A stretch of 64,000 bases of DNA from Proteus cibi (GCF_003144405.1 NZ_PENW01000011.1:4820-68819); one strand, 5' to 3'. Positions 38,789 to 48,245 are shown, numbered from the stretch's first letter. Notes: generated from the sequence alone by a model not told the origin. A program made the numbers and translations.

Positions 38789-39916
38789 TCATACTGATTT
38801 ATTTTTACCGTTGATTGCCTGAATAAAGATCCTTTCCATCTTATCTAACATATTATCTAAACCAAATCGTGAAATGGCATGTTCAAGCGCAGCTTTACCC
38901 ATCTGTTCACGCAACTCATCTGAGATCATTAATTTAGCTAAATGACGGGTTAATAATTCTTGTACTTGCGGTACTAATGTAAAACCGGTTTTACCATCAA
39001 TAACGGCTTCGCTAATCGCACCAACCGTCGTCGATACGACAGGTAAACCACATGCCATCGCTTGCATAATCCCTTGAGGTACACCTTCATTCCCAAAAGA
39101 CGGTAATGCAAAAAGATCCATTGTATTTAAACAATCGGGTACATCATTACGATTGCCAAGGAAAAAGATACTTTGTTCTAGCCCCGCCTCTTTCACCATC
39201 GGCTCTAAATTTTTACGCTGAGGTCCATCACCAACAAAAATTAATTGCCAATCAGGAAACTGTTGATGCAATGATTTCCAAGCTTCTACCAAATATTTAT
39301 GCCCTTTCCACACTCGCATGGTCGCCACAATACCTAATGTCGGTTTATTCGGTATGCCAATTTTTTCTCTAGCTTGTTGTTTATCTTGTGGAAAAAAACG
39401 TTGCAAATCGATCCCTGTAGGCACCGATGTCATTTTTTCTAATGGGAATTTGTTATGCTGATGGAGCGTCTGGCGTAATTTCTCCCCCGTTGTCACAACA
39501 TGGGCACTGGATGAAAGATACAGCCATCGTGTTGGTAATGAGCGTGAAACATCCGTAGAAACATGACGAGTTCGAACCACCACTGGTGAATGGCGTAATG
39601 TGGCACAAGAAGAGGCAACTAGCCATGCATCCGTTGAACTATGAGTGTTGATAACATCAAATTGATGACGATGTAATTTCAGCCATTGGCGAAGTGCTTT
39701 TAATGATGAAATACGTTTTTTTTCAATGGGTAATGTGAAAACCTCAATACCATAATCAGGCGCAGCTTTAGCAATTTTAGAGGTAGGACAGCACACTAAT
39801 GCAACTCGGTGTCCTCTGCGGATCATGCCTTGAGATTCCGTCAGTATACGAATTTCCTGACCACCCCATCCACAAGATGATTCTGTATGTAATATTGATA
39901 GTGCTGACTTACTCAT
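38789..39916 (-). CDS. Glycosyltransferase, GT4 family, core region
   Basis: The ATG at 39916 gives 375 residues beginning MSKSALSILHTESSCGWGGQ; the earlier ATG at 39970 adds 18 unlike residues. GT4 features are WGGQEIRILTES, FDVINTHSSTDAWL (about 90-103), SVPTGIDLQRFFP, GIVATMRVWKGHKYLVEAW (about 188-206) and LPSFGNEGVPQGIMQAMACGLPVVS (about 266-290). It has its own promoter region and is set apart from the other core genes by 138 bases. It probably adds a terminal core sugar. Confidence 0.75.
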   Translation of the reverse strand: MSKSALSILHTESSCGWGGQEIRILTESQGMIRRGHRVALVCCPTSKIAKAAPDYGIEVFTLPIEKKRISSLKALRQWLKLHRHQFDVINTHSSTDAWLVASSCATLRHSPVVVRTRHVSTDVSRSLPTRWLYLSSSAHVVTTGEKLRQTLHQHNKFPLEKMTSVPTGIDLQRFFPQDKQQAREKIGIPNKPTLGIVATMRVWKGHKYLVEAWKSLHQQFPDWQLIFVGDGPQRKNLEPMVKEAGLEQSIFFLGNRNDVPDCLNTMDLFALPSFGNEGVPQGIMQAMACGLPVVSTTVGAISEAVIDGKTGFTLVPQVQELLTRHLAKLMISDELREQMGKAALEHAISRFGLDNMLDKMERIFIQAINGKNKSV

Positions 39917-40021
39917 CCGCAATCCATTCACCTGATGATTTAAAAGAACCATAGTATAACTAAAGAGCAAGCGAAGATCACAATAGCTTTACTTTGCTAT
40001 ACTTAGCAGGCTCCAGATAAC

Positions 40022-40051
40022 AAAAAACCCGACACTAAGGTCGGGTTTTTT
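40022..40051. terminator. Terminator of rpmBG (bidirectional)
   Basis: CCCGAC pairs with GTCGGG across a six-base loop, with A6 before and T6 after. Confidence 0.88.
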
Positions 40052-40064
40052 AAGAAAACTAAAA

Positions 40065-40235
<171 letters not shown>

Positions 40236-40243
40236 TCAGCTCC

Positions 40244-40655
<412 letters not shown>

Positions 40656-40684
40656 AGTATACGCCCAATGGCCTCAACGCTCAA
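40656..40684 (-). promoter_or_regulatory. Sigma-70 promoter of rpmBG
   Basis: On the reverse strand: -35 TTGAGC, a spacer of exactly 17 bases, then -10 TATACT. This is a strong match for a ribosomal-protein promoter. Confidence 0.75.
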
Positions 40685-40727
40685 GACCCGTACAAATAAA
40701 GATTGACAATAATTACAAAAATATTTG

Positions 40728-41399
40728 CTACAACCAACCTCGTTCTGCGAAAGAAACACAATCATCATGCCCTATCACAAGGTGATCGAGTACATTTACA
40801 CCCACTAATTGGCAAGCAGTAAAAATTTTTTCTGTTATTTCTTTATCTGCGAGACTTGGTTCGCAAATACCAGAAGGGTGATTATGAGCAAGAATGATAG
40901 ATGTTGCATTCTTTTTTATTGATTGACGGACAATTTCTCTCGGATGAACTTCTACTCGGTTAATTGTTCCTTTAAACATCTCTTCAAAAGCAATCAATTG
41001 ATTTTGATTATCAAGAAAAAGGACCACAAACACCTCACGGTCTCGCCAATGAAGTAATTTTTGTAAGTAATGCTTTGTATCTTCAGAAGAAGAAAGTACA
41101 TTTTTATACATAAATTGTGTTGTCGAAAAGCGTTGTGCCATTTCATTGATAGCTTGCAACTGAGTAAACTTTCCCATACCAACGCCTTTAAAACGCCCTA
41201 ATGTTTCATAATCAGCATTAATAACGTGATAAAGAGAACCACACTCTTTAAGTAAAAAAGCCGACAATTCTAATACAGACTTTTCATAAGTGCCGGTGCG
41301 TAAAAAGAGCGCCAATAACTCAATATCAGTGAGTGATTCCACGCCATACAGTAATAATTTCTCTCTAGGTAAAAGTTCACTAACCGATTGATTTTCCAT
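40728..41399 (-). CDS. radC: RadC family JAB/MPN-domain protein
   Basis: The 223-residue protein has a helix-hairpin-helix-like N-terminus (GRFKGVGMGKFTQLQAI, about 68-84) and the JAMM metal motif: Glu in KGTINRVEVHPRE and HNHPSGICEPSLADKEIT (about 172-189). Despite its name the role of RadC in DNA repair is disputed, and its function is not settled. The RadC-CoaBC divergent arrangement next to rpmBG is conserved in enterobacteria. Confidence 0.93.
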   Translation of the reverse strand: MENQSVSELLPREKLLLYGVESLTDIELLALFLRTGTYEKSVLELSAFLLKECGSLYHVINADYETLGRFKGVGMGKFTQLQAINEMAQRFSTTQFMYKNVLSSSEDTKHYLQKLLHWRDREVFVVLFLDNQNQLIAFEEMFKGTINRVEVHPREIVRQSIKKNATSIILAHNHPSGICEPSLADKEITEKIFTACQLVGVNVLDHLVIGHDDCVSFAERGWL

Positions 41400-41701
41400 C
41401 CGTGGACTCCTTAATAAGCAAAGGCTGTGGTATTAATGATCTATTTTATTTATTCACATAAACATTAGTATTTAGGTGAAGCATTAGTCATCATAAAATG
41501 CCAATCATAAAACAACTGTTGTTTTATACAGCTAAATTACTATAAACTGCTCATCTTGTATAAAAAAGACACACATCAAATTTCTGCGAGATAAATCGCA
41601 AAAATTTAATCTATAAAACATGAAGTTACATAGAATTCCGAATTCACGATTACCTTGTGGTAAAATTACGGACAATTATTTATGTACTTAGGCATTTCAT
41701 C
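41400..41701. promoter_or_regulatory. Divergent radC / coaBC promoter region
   Basis: This 302-base AT-rich gap contains a possible forward promoter for coaBC: TTGTTT at 41519-41524, 16 bases, TATAAA at 41541-41546. I saw no other clear element. Confidence 0.4.
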
Positions 41702-42913
41702 ATGACTACACTTCACGACAAAAAGATTATTCTTGGCATCAGTGGTGGTATTGCGGCCTATAAAGCACCCGAACTTGTACGCCGTTTACGTGAAAAAGGC
41801 GCAATTGTACGAGTTGTAATGACACCCGCGGCTCATGCATTTGTGACGCCTTTGTCACTACAAGCTGTTTCGGGTTTTCCTGTTGCTGATGATTTACTTG
41901 ATCCTGCTGCAGAAGCCGCTATGGGGCATATTGAGTTAGGCAAATGGGCTGATTTAATCTTACTTGCACCCTCGACTGCCGATCTTATTGCACGTTTACG
42001 AGTGGGTATGGCAAATGATTTACTTACCACACTCTGTTTAGCGAGTAGCGCACCTATCGCTATTGCGCCAGCAATGAATCAGCAAATGTACAGAGCCACA
42101 ATTACACAAGAAAATTTATCCGCTTTAGAGCAACGTGGCTGTTTCATTTGGGGACCTGATTCTGGTAGTCAAGCTTGTGGTGATGTAGGACCTGGACGAA
42201 TGTTAGATCCTCTGGCACTCGTCTCATTAGCTGAAAAACAACTTGCTTTACAACCACAAGATTTTGCAGGTAAAAAAATCACGATAACCGCAGGGCCTAC
42301 TCGCGAAGCCTTAGATCCCGTGCGTTTTATCAGTAATCATAGCTCAGGGAAAATGGGATTTGCGATTGCACATGCAGCCGCATTACGTGGTGCTGATGTC
42401 ACGCTTATCGCAGGGCCTGTCACATTACCGACACCGGCTTGTGTTAAACGTATTGACGTTGAAAGCGCACAAGAAATGTACGAACAAGTGATGTTAATTG
42501 CACCTTCACAAGATATTTTTATTGGTTGCGCTGCGGTTGCAGATTACCGCGCTAAACTTATCGCGGCTGAAAAAATAAAAAAACAAGGTGATGAAGTCAC
42601 CATCACTATGGTAAAAAACCCCGACATTGTCGCGAGTGTCGGAAAAATGGTTGAACACCGTCCTTTTGTTGTTGGATTTGCAGCCGAAACCCAGAATGTG
42701 GAAGAATATGCCCGCAAAAAACGAGAACAAAAGCAGCTCGATTTAATCTGTGCCAATGATGTTTCAGTAGAAAATCAAGGCTTTAACAGTGATAACAATG
42801 CATTACACCTTATTTGGGCTAATGGAGAAACGCGCTTACCACACAGTAGTAAAGCACAACTTAGCCATCGCCTACTTGACGAGATAGCCAAACATTATGA
42901 TGAAAAAAATTGA
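41702..42913 (+). CDS. coaBC: CoaBC, phosphopantothenoylcysteine decarboxylase/synthetase
   Basis: The ATG at 41702 gives 403 residues beginning [21 protein letters not shown]; the earlier ATG at 41657 adds 15 unlike residues. The N-terminal flavoprotein half carries [18 protein letters not shown] (about 126-134) and the active-site cysteine in [13 protein letters not shown] (about 155-167). The C-terminal synthetase half has [25 protein letters not shown] (about 194-218) and [11 protein letters not shown] (about 303). It performs two steps of CoA synthesis. It overlaps dut by 14 bases. Confidence 0.96.
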   Translation: MTTLHDKKIILGISGGIAAYKAPELVRRLREKGAIVRVVMTPAAHAFVTPLSLQAVSGFPVADDLLDPAAEAAMGHIELGKWADLILLAPSTADLIARLRVGMANDLLTTLCLASSAPIAIAPAMNQQMYRATITQENLSALEQRGCFIWGPDSGSQACGDVGPGRMLDPLALVSLAEKQLALQPQDFAGKKITITAGPTREALDPVRFISNHSSGKMGFAIAHAAALRGADVTLIAGPVTLPTPACVKRIDVESAQEMYEQVMLIAPSQDIFIGCAAVADYRAKLIAAEKIKKQGDEVTITMVKNPDIVASVGKMVEHRPFVVGFAAETQNVEEYARKKREQKQLDLICANDVSVENQGFNSDNNALHLIWANGETRLPHSSKAQLSHRLLDEIAKHYDEKN

Positions 42914-43355
42914 TGTTAAAATCCTTGATGCACGTATTGGTCAAGAATATCCACTTCCTGCTTATGCCACAACAGGCTCTGCTGGTTTAGATTTACGTGC
43001 TTGCCTTGATGCACCATTGGTTCTTGAACCAGGGCAAACCGAATTATTACCTACAGGTCTTGCTGTACATATTGCCGATGAAGGATTAGCAGCAATGGTG
43101 CTTCCTCGTTCAGGTTTAGGTCATAAACACGGTGTTGTATTGGGTAACTTAGTCGGGCTGATTGATTCTGACTACCAAGGTCAACTGATGGTGTCAGTTT
43201 GGAACCGCGGTCAAACAGCGTTCACCATCGAACCGGGTGAGCGTATTGCTCAAATGATTATCGTACCTGTAGTTCAAGCTGAATTTAATATTGTTGAAGA
43301 TTTTACCGCAACGGAACGTGGTAGCGGTGGCTTTGGTCACTCTGGCCGCCAATAA
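42900..43355 (+). CDS. dut: dUTPase
   Basis: The 151-residue enzyme hydrolyses dUTP to dUMP. Five motifs are visible: [43 protein letters not shown] and the C-terminal arm [12 protein letters not shown]. The second of two adjacent ATG codons aligns with E. coli. It starts inside the end of coaBC, the conserved arrangement. Confidence 0.97.
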   Translation: MKKIDVKILDARIGQEYPLPAYATTGSAGLDLRACLDAPLVLEPGQTELLPTGLAVHIADEGLAAMVLPRSGLGHKHGVVLGNLVGLIDSDYQGQLMVSVWNRGQTAFTIEPGERIAQMIIVPVVQAEFNIVEDFTATERGSGGFGHSGRQ

Positions 43356-43397
43356 TAAAGACGTCTTGCATTAATTATATCAATGACGATATCACTC

Positions 43398-43426
43398 CCT
43401 TTGCACTAACAACCTTAGTGCAAAGG
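43398..43426 (+). repeat. Perfect 12-bp hairpin between dut and slmA
   Basis: CCTTTGCACTAA pairs fully with TTAGTGCAAAGG across a five-base loop. Only TTTACTGATTT follows, so it is a poor terminator; partial termination or an mRNA stability role within dut-slmA is more likely. Confidence 0.65.
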
Positions 43427-43467
43427 TTTACTGATTTGTTTTGCTTTTAGCAGGGGCCTTATCAGTC

Positions 43468-44070
43468 ATGGCAGAAGAAAAAGAAACCAAAAAGAAAAGA
43501 AATAGACGGGATGAAATCTTACAGTCACTTGCCCAAATGTTGGAATCAAGTGATGGTAGTCAGCGCATCACAACGGCAAAGCTTGCCGCCACTGTAGGTG
43601 TATCTGAAGCTGCGCTCTATCGACATTTTCCAAGTAAAACTAAAATGTTTGATAGCTTAATTGAGTTTATCGAAGATAGCTTAGTCTCCCGTATTAATTT
43701 GATTTTAAAAGACGAAAAAGACGCTGTTGCAAGAATTCGCTTAATTCTTATCTTGATCCTCGGTTTTGCTGAGAAAAACCCAGGACTCTCTCGAATTTTG
43801 ACTGGTCATGCATTGATGTTTGAACAAGACAGATTGCAAGGGCGAATAAACCAACTTTATGAGCGCATTGAGGTTCAACTACGACAGGTCATTAAAGAGC
43901 GTAAAATTCGTGAAGGTAGTGCTTTCTTGCATGATGAAGCGTTACTTGCTTCACAACTACTCGCGTTTTGTGAAGGTATGCTAGCACGCTTTGTTCGTAC
44001 AGAGTTTCGCTATCAACCCACTCAAGAATTTGAAGCTCGCTGGCCATTAATTTTGGCACAGTTACAATGA
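43468..44070 (+). CDS. slmA: SlmA, nucleoid occlusion factor
   Basis: The ATG at 43468 gives 200 residues ([20 protein letters not shown]), close to the 198 of E. coli; an earlier start at 43441 adds nine unlike residues. The TetR-type helix-turn-helix lies at about 29-52 ([28 protein letters not shown] is spread over it). SlmA binds DNA over the chromosome and blocks FtsZ assembly there. It follows dut as in E. coli. Confidence 0.96.
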   Translation: MAEEKETKKKRNRRDEILQSLAQMLESSDGSQRITTAKLAATVGVSEAALYRHFPSKTKMFDSLIEFIEDSLVSRINLILKDEKDAVARIRLILILILGFAEKNPGLSRILTGHALMFEQDRLQGRINQLYERIEVQLRQVIKERKIREGSAFLHDEALLASQLLAFCEGMLARFVRTEFRYQPTQEFEARWPLILAQLQ

Positions 44071-44136
44071 AATGATGGACTCGTGATTTAACTCAACAAT
44101 TTGAAATTTACAGATATGCCGTTTTTTTCTTATTTG

Positions 44137-44145
44137 TGTTAACAT
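44137..44145 (+). promoter_or_regulatory. Extended -10 promoter for the candidate RNA
   Basis: TGTTAACAT fits TG-n-TAACAT. The 17-base -35 position (TGCCGT) is poor. Transcription would start near 44151-44152, exactly at the first stem-loop of the candidate RNA. Confidence 0.4.
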
Positions 44146-44269
44146 GCGTCCTCTGGTACAGAGTTACCTAAATGTATTTATCAGGAATGGCACTCGTGCA
44201 GTTCCTATTTTGTGGCATTAGCGACTCGCTTTGCCCCTGCTGTAAAAGTCCTTTTTATATTTCAATATC

Positions 44270-44285
44270 TGTGATATTTGTCACA
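44270..44285. promoter_or_regulatory. Perfect CRP-type palindrome, target unclear
   Basis: TGTGA-N6-TCACA matches the CRP core at every fixed position. No promoter stands at a normal CRP distance on either strand, and it lies inside the candidate RNA as a hairpin, so it may act as RNA structure rather than as an operator. Confidence 0.4.
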
Positions 44286-44308
44286 GAAGATTCATTGTAC
44301 TACTCACC

Positions 44309-44338
44309 CCGCCCATAATTGGGCGAGGGCTTTTTTTT
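44309..44338 (+). terminator. Intrinsic terminator before pyrE
   Basis: CGCCC and GGGCG close a six-base loop (CCGCCCATAATTGGGCGAGG), followed by GGC and eight T. It ends forward transcription ahead of the converging pyrE gene. Confidence 0.8.
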
Positions 44339-44378
44339 ATTTATAATCGACCAACTCGTTTATCGCGTATTAACTTTA

Positions 44379-45023
44379 TTAATTCACACCATAGCGCTCA
44401 CGATAAGCTTTAACTGCAGGTAAATGCTCAGACAGAGTCTCACTCTCACTAAGGTAGCTAATTAAATCATCCAAAGTAATAATCGAATACACTTGGCATT
44501 GATAATCACGTTTTAACTCTTGTATTGCAGAAAGTTCTTCTCGCCCTTTCTCTTGTCTATCCAGACTTAATAACACCGCAGACAGCGTTGCATCATGCTG
44601 TTTGATGATTTCCATTGACTCACGAATTGCAGTACCTGCTGTAATCACATCATCAACAATCACTACATTACCTTTCAATGGGCTTCCTACTAATGTTCCT
44701 CCTTCACCATGATCTTTAGCCTCTTTGCGATTAAAACAGTAAGGGATATCGATATCATGATGTTCAACCAATGCGACTGCCGTTGTAGTTGCAATCGGGA
44801 TCCCTTTATAAGCGGGTCCAAACAGCACATCACAAGACACATTATTATCTAATAATGTTTGCGCATAGAATTGCCCCAACAAAGCCAAATCACGCCCTGT
44901 ATTAAATAAACCGGCATTAAAAAAGTAAGGACTCACCCTTCCTGATTTCAGCGTGAACTCACCAAATTTCAGGACATTTTTTGCTAATGCTAGTTCGATA
45001 AAGCGGCGTTGGTAGGCTTTCAT
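44379..45023 (-). CDS. pyrE: Orotate phosphoribosyltransferase
   Basis: The 214-residue enzyme makes OMP from orotate and PRPP. It has [18 protein letters not shown] near the start, [10 protein letters not shown] (about 69-78), the [11 protein letters not shown] loop (about 98-108) and the PRPP-binding motif [14 protein letters not shown] (about 119-132). It follows rph and the attenuator at 45067. Confidence 0.97.
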   Translation of the reverse strand: MKAYQRRFIELALAKNVLKFGEFTLKSGRVSPYFFNAGLFNTGRDLALLGQFYAQTLLDNNVSCDVLFGPAYKGIPIATTTAVALVEHHDIDIPYCFNRKEAKDHGEGGTLVGSPLKGNVVIVDDVITAGTAIRESMEIIKQHDATLSAVLLSLDRQEKGREELSAIQELKRDYQCQVYSIITLDDLISYLSESETLSEHLPAVKAYRERYGVN

Positions 45024-45066
45024 TTTTTTCTCCTCTCTACGTTACTTGATGACAAATTTTAGGCAT

Positions 45067-45094
45067 AAAAAAGGCGACTTCTCAGTCGCCTTTA
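45067..45094 (-). terminator. rph-pyrE attenuator
   Basis: On the reverse strand GGCGAC-loop-GTCGCC is followed by six T, between the rph stop (45107) and pyrE. In E. coli pyrE is controlled here: high UTP uncouples ribosome and polymerase and the hairpin stops transcription. The stem starts 15 bases after the rph stop codon, so a ribosome finishing rph would cover it. Placement supports the same control. Confidence 0.8.
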
Positions 45095-45104
45095 AAAATA
45101 GAAT

Positions 45105-45821
45105 TTATTGCTTAAGCGCCTCTTTTTGCGCTTCAAATATTTTCTCTAATCCCCCCTTTGCAAGGGCGAGTAAAGCAAGTAATTCTTCATGGCTAAATGG
45201 TGCACCTTCTGCCGTGCCTTGAACTTCAATCATTCGACCATCGTCAATCATCACCACATTCATATCTGTTTCTGCGGCAGAATCTTCAACATATTCAAGA
45301 TCGCATAATGGTTCACCATCAACAATCCCCACAGATACAGCAGCGACCATTGATTTAAGAGGACTCTTTTTCAGTTTACCTTCTTCAACCATTTTATTTA
45401 AAGCATCAACTAATGCGACACAAGCACCAGTAATAGAGGCAGTCCGTGTACCACCATCCGCTTGAATAACATCACAATCGACAGTGATGGTAAATTCACC
45501 TAATGCTTTTAAATCAACAGCAGCACGTAATGAGCGTGCAATTAAGCGCTGAATTTCCATAGTACGACCCGTTTGTTTACCACGAGCCGCTTCACGTGCA
45601 TTTCGACTATTTGTTGCGCGAGGAAGCATGCCGTATTCTGCGGTCACCCATCCTTGCCCTTGTCCTTTAAGAAAACGTGGTACACCGTCTTCTACAGTGG
45701 CATTACACAAGACTTTAGTATCACCAAATTCAACTAATACAGAACCTTCAGCATGTTTTGTATAGTGGCGAGTAATGGTAATAGGACGTACTTGGTTTGC
45801 TTGTCTGTCTGCTGGACGCAT
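45105..45821 (-). CDS. rph: RNase PH
   Basis: The ATG at 45821 gives 238 residues ([20 protein letters not shown]), the normal length; the upstream ATG at 45860 adds 13 residues. Features are [16 protein letters not shown], the phosphate-binding arginines in [19 protein letters not shown] and [13 protein letters not shown], and [21 protein letters not shown]. It trims tRNA 3' ends by phosphorolysis. The C-terminus is intact, unlike the frameshifted rph of E. coli K-12, so pyrE expression should be normal. Confidence 0.96.
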   Translation of the reverse strand: MRPADRQANQVRPITITRHYTKHAEGSVLVEFGDTKVLCNATVEDGVPRFLKGQGQGWVTAEYGMLPRATNSRNAREAARGKQTGRTMEIQRLIARSLRAAVDLKALGEFTITVDCDVIQADGGTRTASITGACVALVDALNKMVEEGKLKKSPLKSMVAAVSVGIVDGEPLCDLEYVEDSAAETDMNVVMIDDGRMIEVQGTAEGAPFSHEELLALLALAKGGLEKIFEAQKEALKQ

Positions 45822-45858
45822 GGTGTTATCTCCGCTTTCTCTGACATATTGGGGGCGC

Positions 45859-45887
45859 ATTATACGACCTAAAATGGCTTATGCCTA
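45859..45887 (-). promoter_or_regulatory. Candidate sigma-70 promoter of rph-pyrE
   Basis: Reverse strand: TAGGCA (four of six -35 matches), 17 bases, perfect -10 TATAAT, about 40 bases before the rph start. Confidence 0.55.
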
Positions 45888-45947
45888 TCCTTGTATTGAT
45901 GCATAGGGTTATAATCGTATCATCTTTTACACTATTGAGACCCTATT

Positions 45948-46811
45948 ATGATCCGTAGCATGACCGCTTTTGCTCGCAGAGACATTAAAAAAGACTGGGG
46001 TAGCGCTGCATGGGAACTGCGTTCCGTAAACCAACGTTACCTTGAAACTTATATTCGTTTACCTGAGCAATTACGTAGTTTAGAACCTGTTATTCGTGAA
46101 CGTCTACGTAATCGCTTAACACGCGGTAAAATTGAATGTAACTTACGGTTTGATCTTAATGCTCGCTTTCAAGGCGAACTTAACCTGGATGAAAATCTCG
46201 CAAAACAACTCATTGTTTCTGCCAACTGGGTAAAAAGCCACAGCCACGAAGGCACTATTAGCCCATTTGATATTTTACGTTGGCCCGGTGTTATTTCAGC
46301 ACAAGAGCAAGATTTAGATGCCATTGGTACTGAGCTTTTAGCGGAATTAGATTTGGCAATTGATGCTTTTATTGCGAGCCGTGAAACCGAGGGGCAAGCA
46401 CTTAAAGCGCTAATTGAGCAGCGTTTAGATGCAGTTAGCGAAGAAGTTATTAAAGTAAGAGCACAAATGCCAGAAATTTTACAATGGCAACGTGAACGCT
46501 TAACCAGCAAATTAGAAGAAGCGCAAGTTCAAATTGATAATAATCGTTTAGAACAAGAGTTAGTGATGTTAGCGCAACGCTTAGATGTCGCTGAAGAGCT
46601 GGATAGATTAGAAGCTCACGTTAAAGAAACACGCAAAATCCTCGTTAAAAAAGAAGCGGTAGGTCGCCGTCTTGATTTTATGATGCAAGAATTTAACCGT
46701 GAATCGAATACATTAGCGTCAAAATCAATTAATACAGAAGTCACCAATTCAGCCATTGAATTAAAAGTTTTAATTGAACAAATGCGCGAGCAGATCCAAA
46801 ATATTGAGTAA
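45948..46811 (+). CDS. yicC: YicC family endoribonuclease
   Basis: The 287-residue protein starts MIRSMTAFARRD and shows SVNQRYLETYIRLPEQLRSLEP (about 27-48), WPGVI, EEAQVQIDNNRLEQELVMLAQRLDVAEELDRLEAHV (region about 188-225) and the C-terminal GRRLDFMMQEFNRESNTLASKS. YicC proteins are now considered endoribonucleases; in E. coli YicC has been linked to turnover of the sRNA RyhB. It is divergent from rph, as in E. coli. A TATAAT at 45910 may be its -10. Confidence 0.93.
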   Translation: MIRSMTAFARRDIKKDWGSAAWELRSVNQRYLETYIRLPEQLRSLEPVIRERLRNRLTRGKIECNLRFDLNARFQGELNLDENLAKQLIVSANWVKSHSHEGTISPFDILRWPGVISAQEQDLDAIGTELLAELDLAIDAFIASRETEGQALKALIEQRLDAVSEEVIKVRAQMPEILQWQRERLTSKLEEAQVQIDNNRLEQELVMLAQRLDVAEELDRLEAHVKETRKILVKKEAVGRRLDFMMQEFNRESNTLASKSINTEVTNSAIELKVLIEQMREQIQNIE

Positions 46812-46840
46812 GATTTCTTAGCTGTTTACAGCCCATCATT

Positions 46841-46875
46841 AAGCCAGTAGATACCTTGTATTTGCTGGCTTTTTT
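46841..46875 (+). terminator. Terminator of yicC
   Basis: AAGCCAG pairs with CTGGCTT around a 17-base loop, followed by TTTTTG. Confidence 0.7.
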
Positions 46876-46936
46876 GTTATAAAAATTTTCTAATTTTAGT
46901 TAGCTTCATTTTTATAAATGAAAATTTATACACCTA

Positions 46937-46960
46937 AAATGTACAATTCAAATGTACATT
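46937..46960. promoter_or_regulatory. YefM-type antitoxin operator with two TGTACA cores
   Basis: AAATGTACA occurs at 46937-46945 and again at 46950-46958; the second extends to the palindrome AATGTACATT. Two TGTACA cores 13 bases apart just before a YefM/Phd-like gene match the known autoregulatory operator of yefM-yoeB. Distance to the start codon is about 20 bases. Confidence 0.65.
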
Positions 46961-46980
46961 AAATAATGTGAGAAAATATT

Positions 46981-47202
46981 ATGCATACTTATCCCTCGAC
47001 TCAAGCTCGGGCTCATATTTCTGAAGTTTTAGACACCGCTATTCATGGTGAGCCTGTAGAAATAACCCGCAGAGATGATACATCTGCCGTAGTTATTAGT
47101 AAGGTTGAATTTGAAGCATACCAAAGCGCAAAACTGGATACTGAATTCAATATAATAATGCAACATCATGGGCATACAATAAAGGCATTAACAAACCGAT
47201 GA
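46981..47202 (+). CDS. YefM/Phd-family antitoxin, orphan
   Basis: The 73-residue protein has the Phd/YefM fold: STQARAHISEVLDTAIHGEPVEITRRDDTSAVVIS (about 6-40) covers the DNA-binding and dimer region, followed by KVEFEAYQSAK. The C-terminal tail that would bind a toxin (LDTEFNIIMQHHGHTIKAL) is present. The operator at 46937 suggests self-repression. The next frame, overlapping its stop (ATGA), encodes only 12 residues, so no full toxin is present here. Confidence 0.85.
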   Translation: MHTYPSTQARAHISEVLDTAIHGEPVEITRRDDTSAVVISKVEFEAYQSAKLDTEFNIIMQHHGHTIKALTNR

Positions 47203-47237
47203 GTTGGGTAAATGCAAAAGAAGTCATTGCTTTTTAA
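47199..47237 (+). pseudogene. 12-codon remnant of a toxin gene
   Basis: An ATG overlapping the antitoxin stop opens a frame MSWVNAKEVIAF and then TAA. This is where the toxin gene of the pair would start. The segment vaguely recalls the beginning of Doc (death-on-curing) toxins, W(V/I)-x-K-E-x(2)-(I/L)-A. The remainder has been lost up to the murQ stop. Confidence 0.4.
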
Positions 47238-48137
47238 TCACTCACCTAACGCCTTTCTAATAAATCCTCTATTTTCATTAAGCATTTTTGTCGCTTGTGG
47301 GGCATCTATATTTGCTAAGATCATCAAAATCGCCGTTTTACAGTGACGCTGACATTGTGACAATGCCGCTTCAGCGACAGATCTTTCACACTCAGTGGCT
47401 TGCATAACGATACGAATTTGACGCTCAACAAGCTTAGCGTTAGTGGCTTCAACATCCACCATTAAATTACCAAAAACTTTACCCATTTTGATCATCGCAC
47501 CTGTCGTGATCATATTAAGAATAAGTTTTTGCGCCGTGCCTGCTTTCATGCGTGATGAACCGGTAATAACTTCAGCCCCCACAATAGGTGTAATAGCGAT
47601 ATCGGCAATTTTAGCGATAGCACTTTCAGGATTACAACTAATCGCCCCTGTTGTTGCACCTAATGATTTAGCGTAATTCAATGCACCAATCACATAAGGT
47701 GTTCTGCCACTTGCTGCAATACCCACCAGCACATCTTTCTGATTAAATTTAAGCTGACGTAGATCTTGCTCACCAAGTTCTTGGTCATCTTCGGCATTTT
47801 CGACCGCTTGTAAAATGGCTTTATGCCCCCCGGCAATTAACCCCACCACCATGTCATGAGGTGTGCCATAAGTTGGAGGGCATTCACTGGCATCTAAAAT
47901 CCCTAATCGTCCCGAGGTGCCTGCTCCGCAATAAATAAGACGACCACCTTGAGAAAAAGCAATTGCAACTTTATCAACTAATTGAGCAATGTCAGGTAAC
48001 GTTTTCTCGACAGCTAATGGCACTTTTTTATCTTCATTATTAATAACTTTTAGCATGTCTAATGTTGAAAGCGTGTCTATATTTTTACTGTTATGATTTC
48101 TACTTTCAGTAACAAGATTGCTAAGGTCAATCGCCAT
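47238..48137 (-). CDS. murQ: N-acetylmuramic acid 6-phosphate etherase
   Basis: The 299-residue SIS-domain enzyme cleaves the lactyl ether of MurNAc-6-P to give GlcNAc-6-P during wall recycling. It has [24 protein letters not shown] (about 69-92), the [11 protein letters not shown] segment, [16 protein letters not shown] (about 135-150) and [23 protein letters not shown] (about 197-219). No murP or murR gene is adjacent, so the transporter must be elsewhere. Confidence 0.96.
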   Translation of the reverse strand: MAIDLSNLVTESRNHNSKNIDTLSTLDMLKVINNEDKKVPLAVEKTLPDIAQLVDKVAIAFSQGGRLIYCGAGTSGRLGILDASECPPTYGTPHDMVVGLIAGGHKAILQAVENAEDDQELGEQDLRQLKFNQKDVLVGIAASGRTPYVIGALNYAKSLGATTGAISCNPESAIAKIADIAITPIVGAEVITGSSRMKAGTAQKLILNMITTGAMIKMGKVFGNLMVDVEATNAKLVERQIRIVMQATECERSVAEAALSQCQRHCKTAILMILANIDAPQATKMLNENRGFIRKALGE

Positions 48138-48245
48138 TATTACTCTCCCTAGATTGTTATTTATTTGGTTAAGCCGAAGAAATAAACTGCTTTTATACCA
48201 TTATTATTGGTAAGATTTTCAAAATCATTACAAACGGTACTCTAC

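Larger units (their letters stand above)
44151..44338 (+). ncRNA. Candidate structured small RNA between slmA and pyrE
   Basis: Five stem-loops follow each other: 44151-44163 (CTCTG/CAGAG), 44184-44205 (GGAA...TTCC with inner GC/GC), 44214-44235 (GGCA/TGCC with inner AGCG/CGCT), 44268-44287 (TCTGTGA/TCACAGA) and the terminator 44310-44325 (CGCCC/GGGCG) ending in T8. An extended -10 stands just upstream. The stretch lies 80 bases past slmA and 40 bases before the converging pyrE stop. The fourth hairpin also reads as a perfect CRP site in DNA. I do not recognise an RNA family. The alternative is a structured slmA 3' end. Confidence 0.45.

Noticed and set aside
46812-46980. selC or another tRNA gene near yicC as a site for mobile DNA
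   Set aside because: No cloverleaf or tRNA arms are present; the gap contains the yicC terminator and the antitoxin operator.
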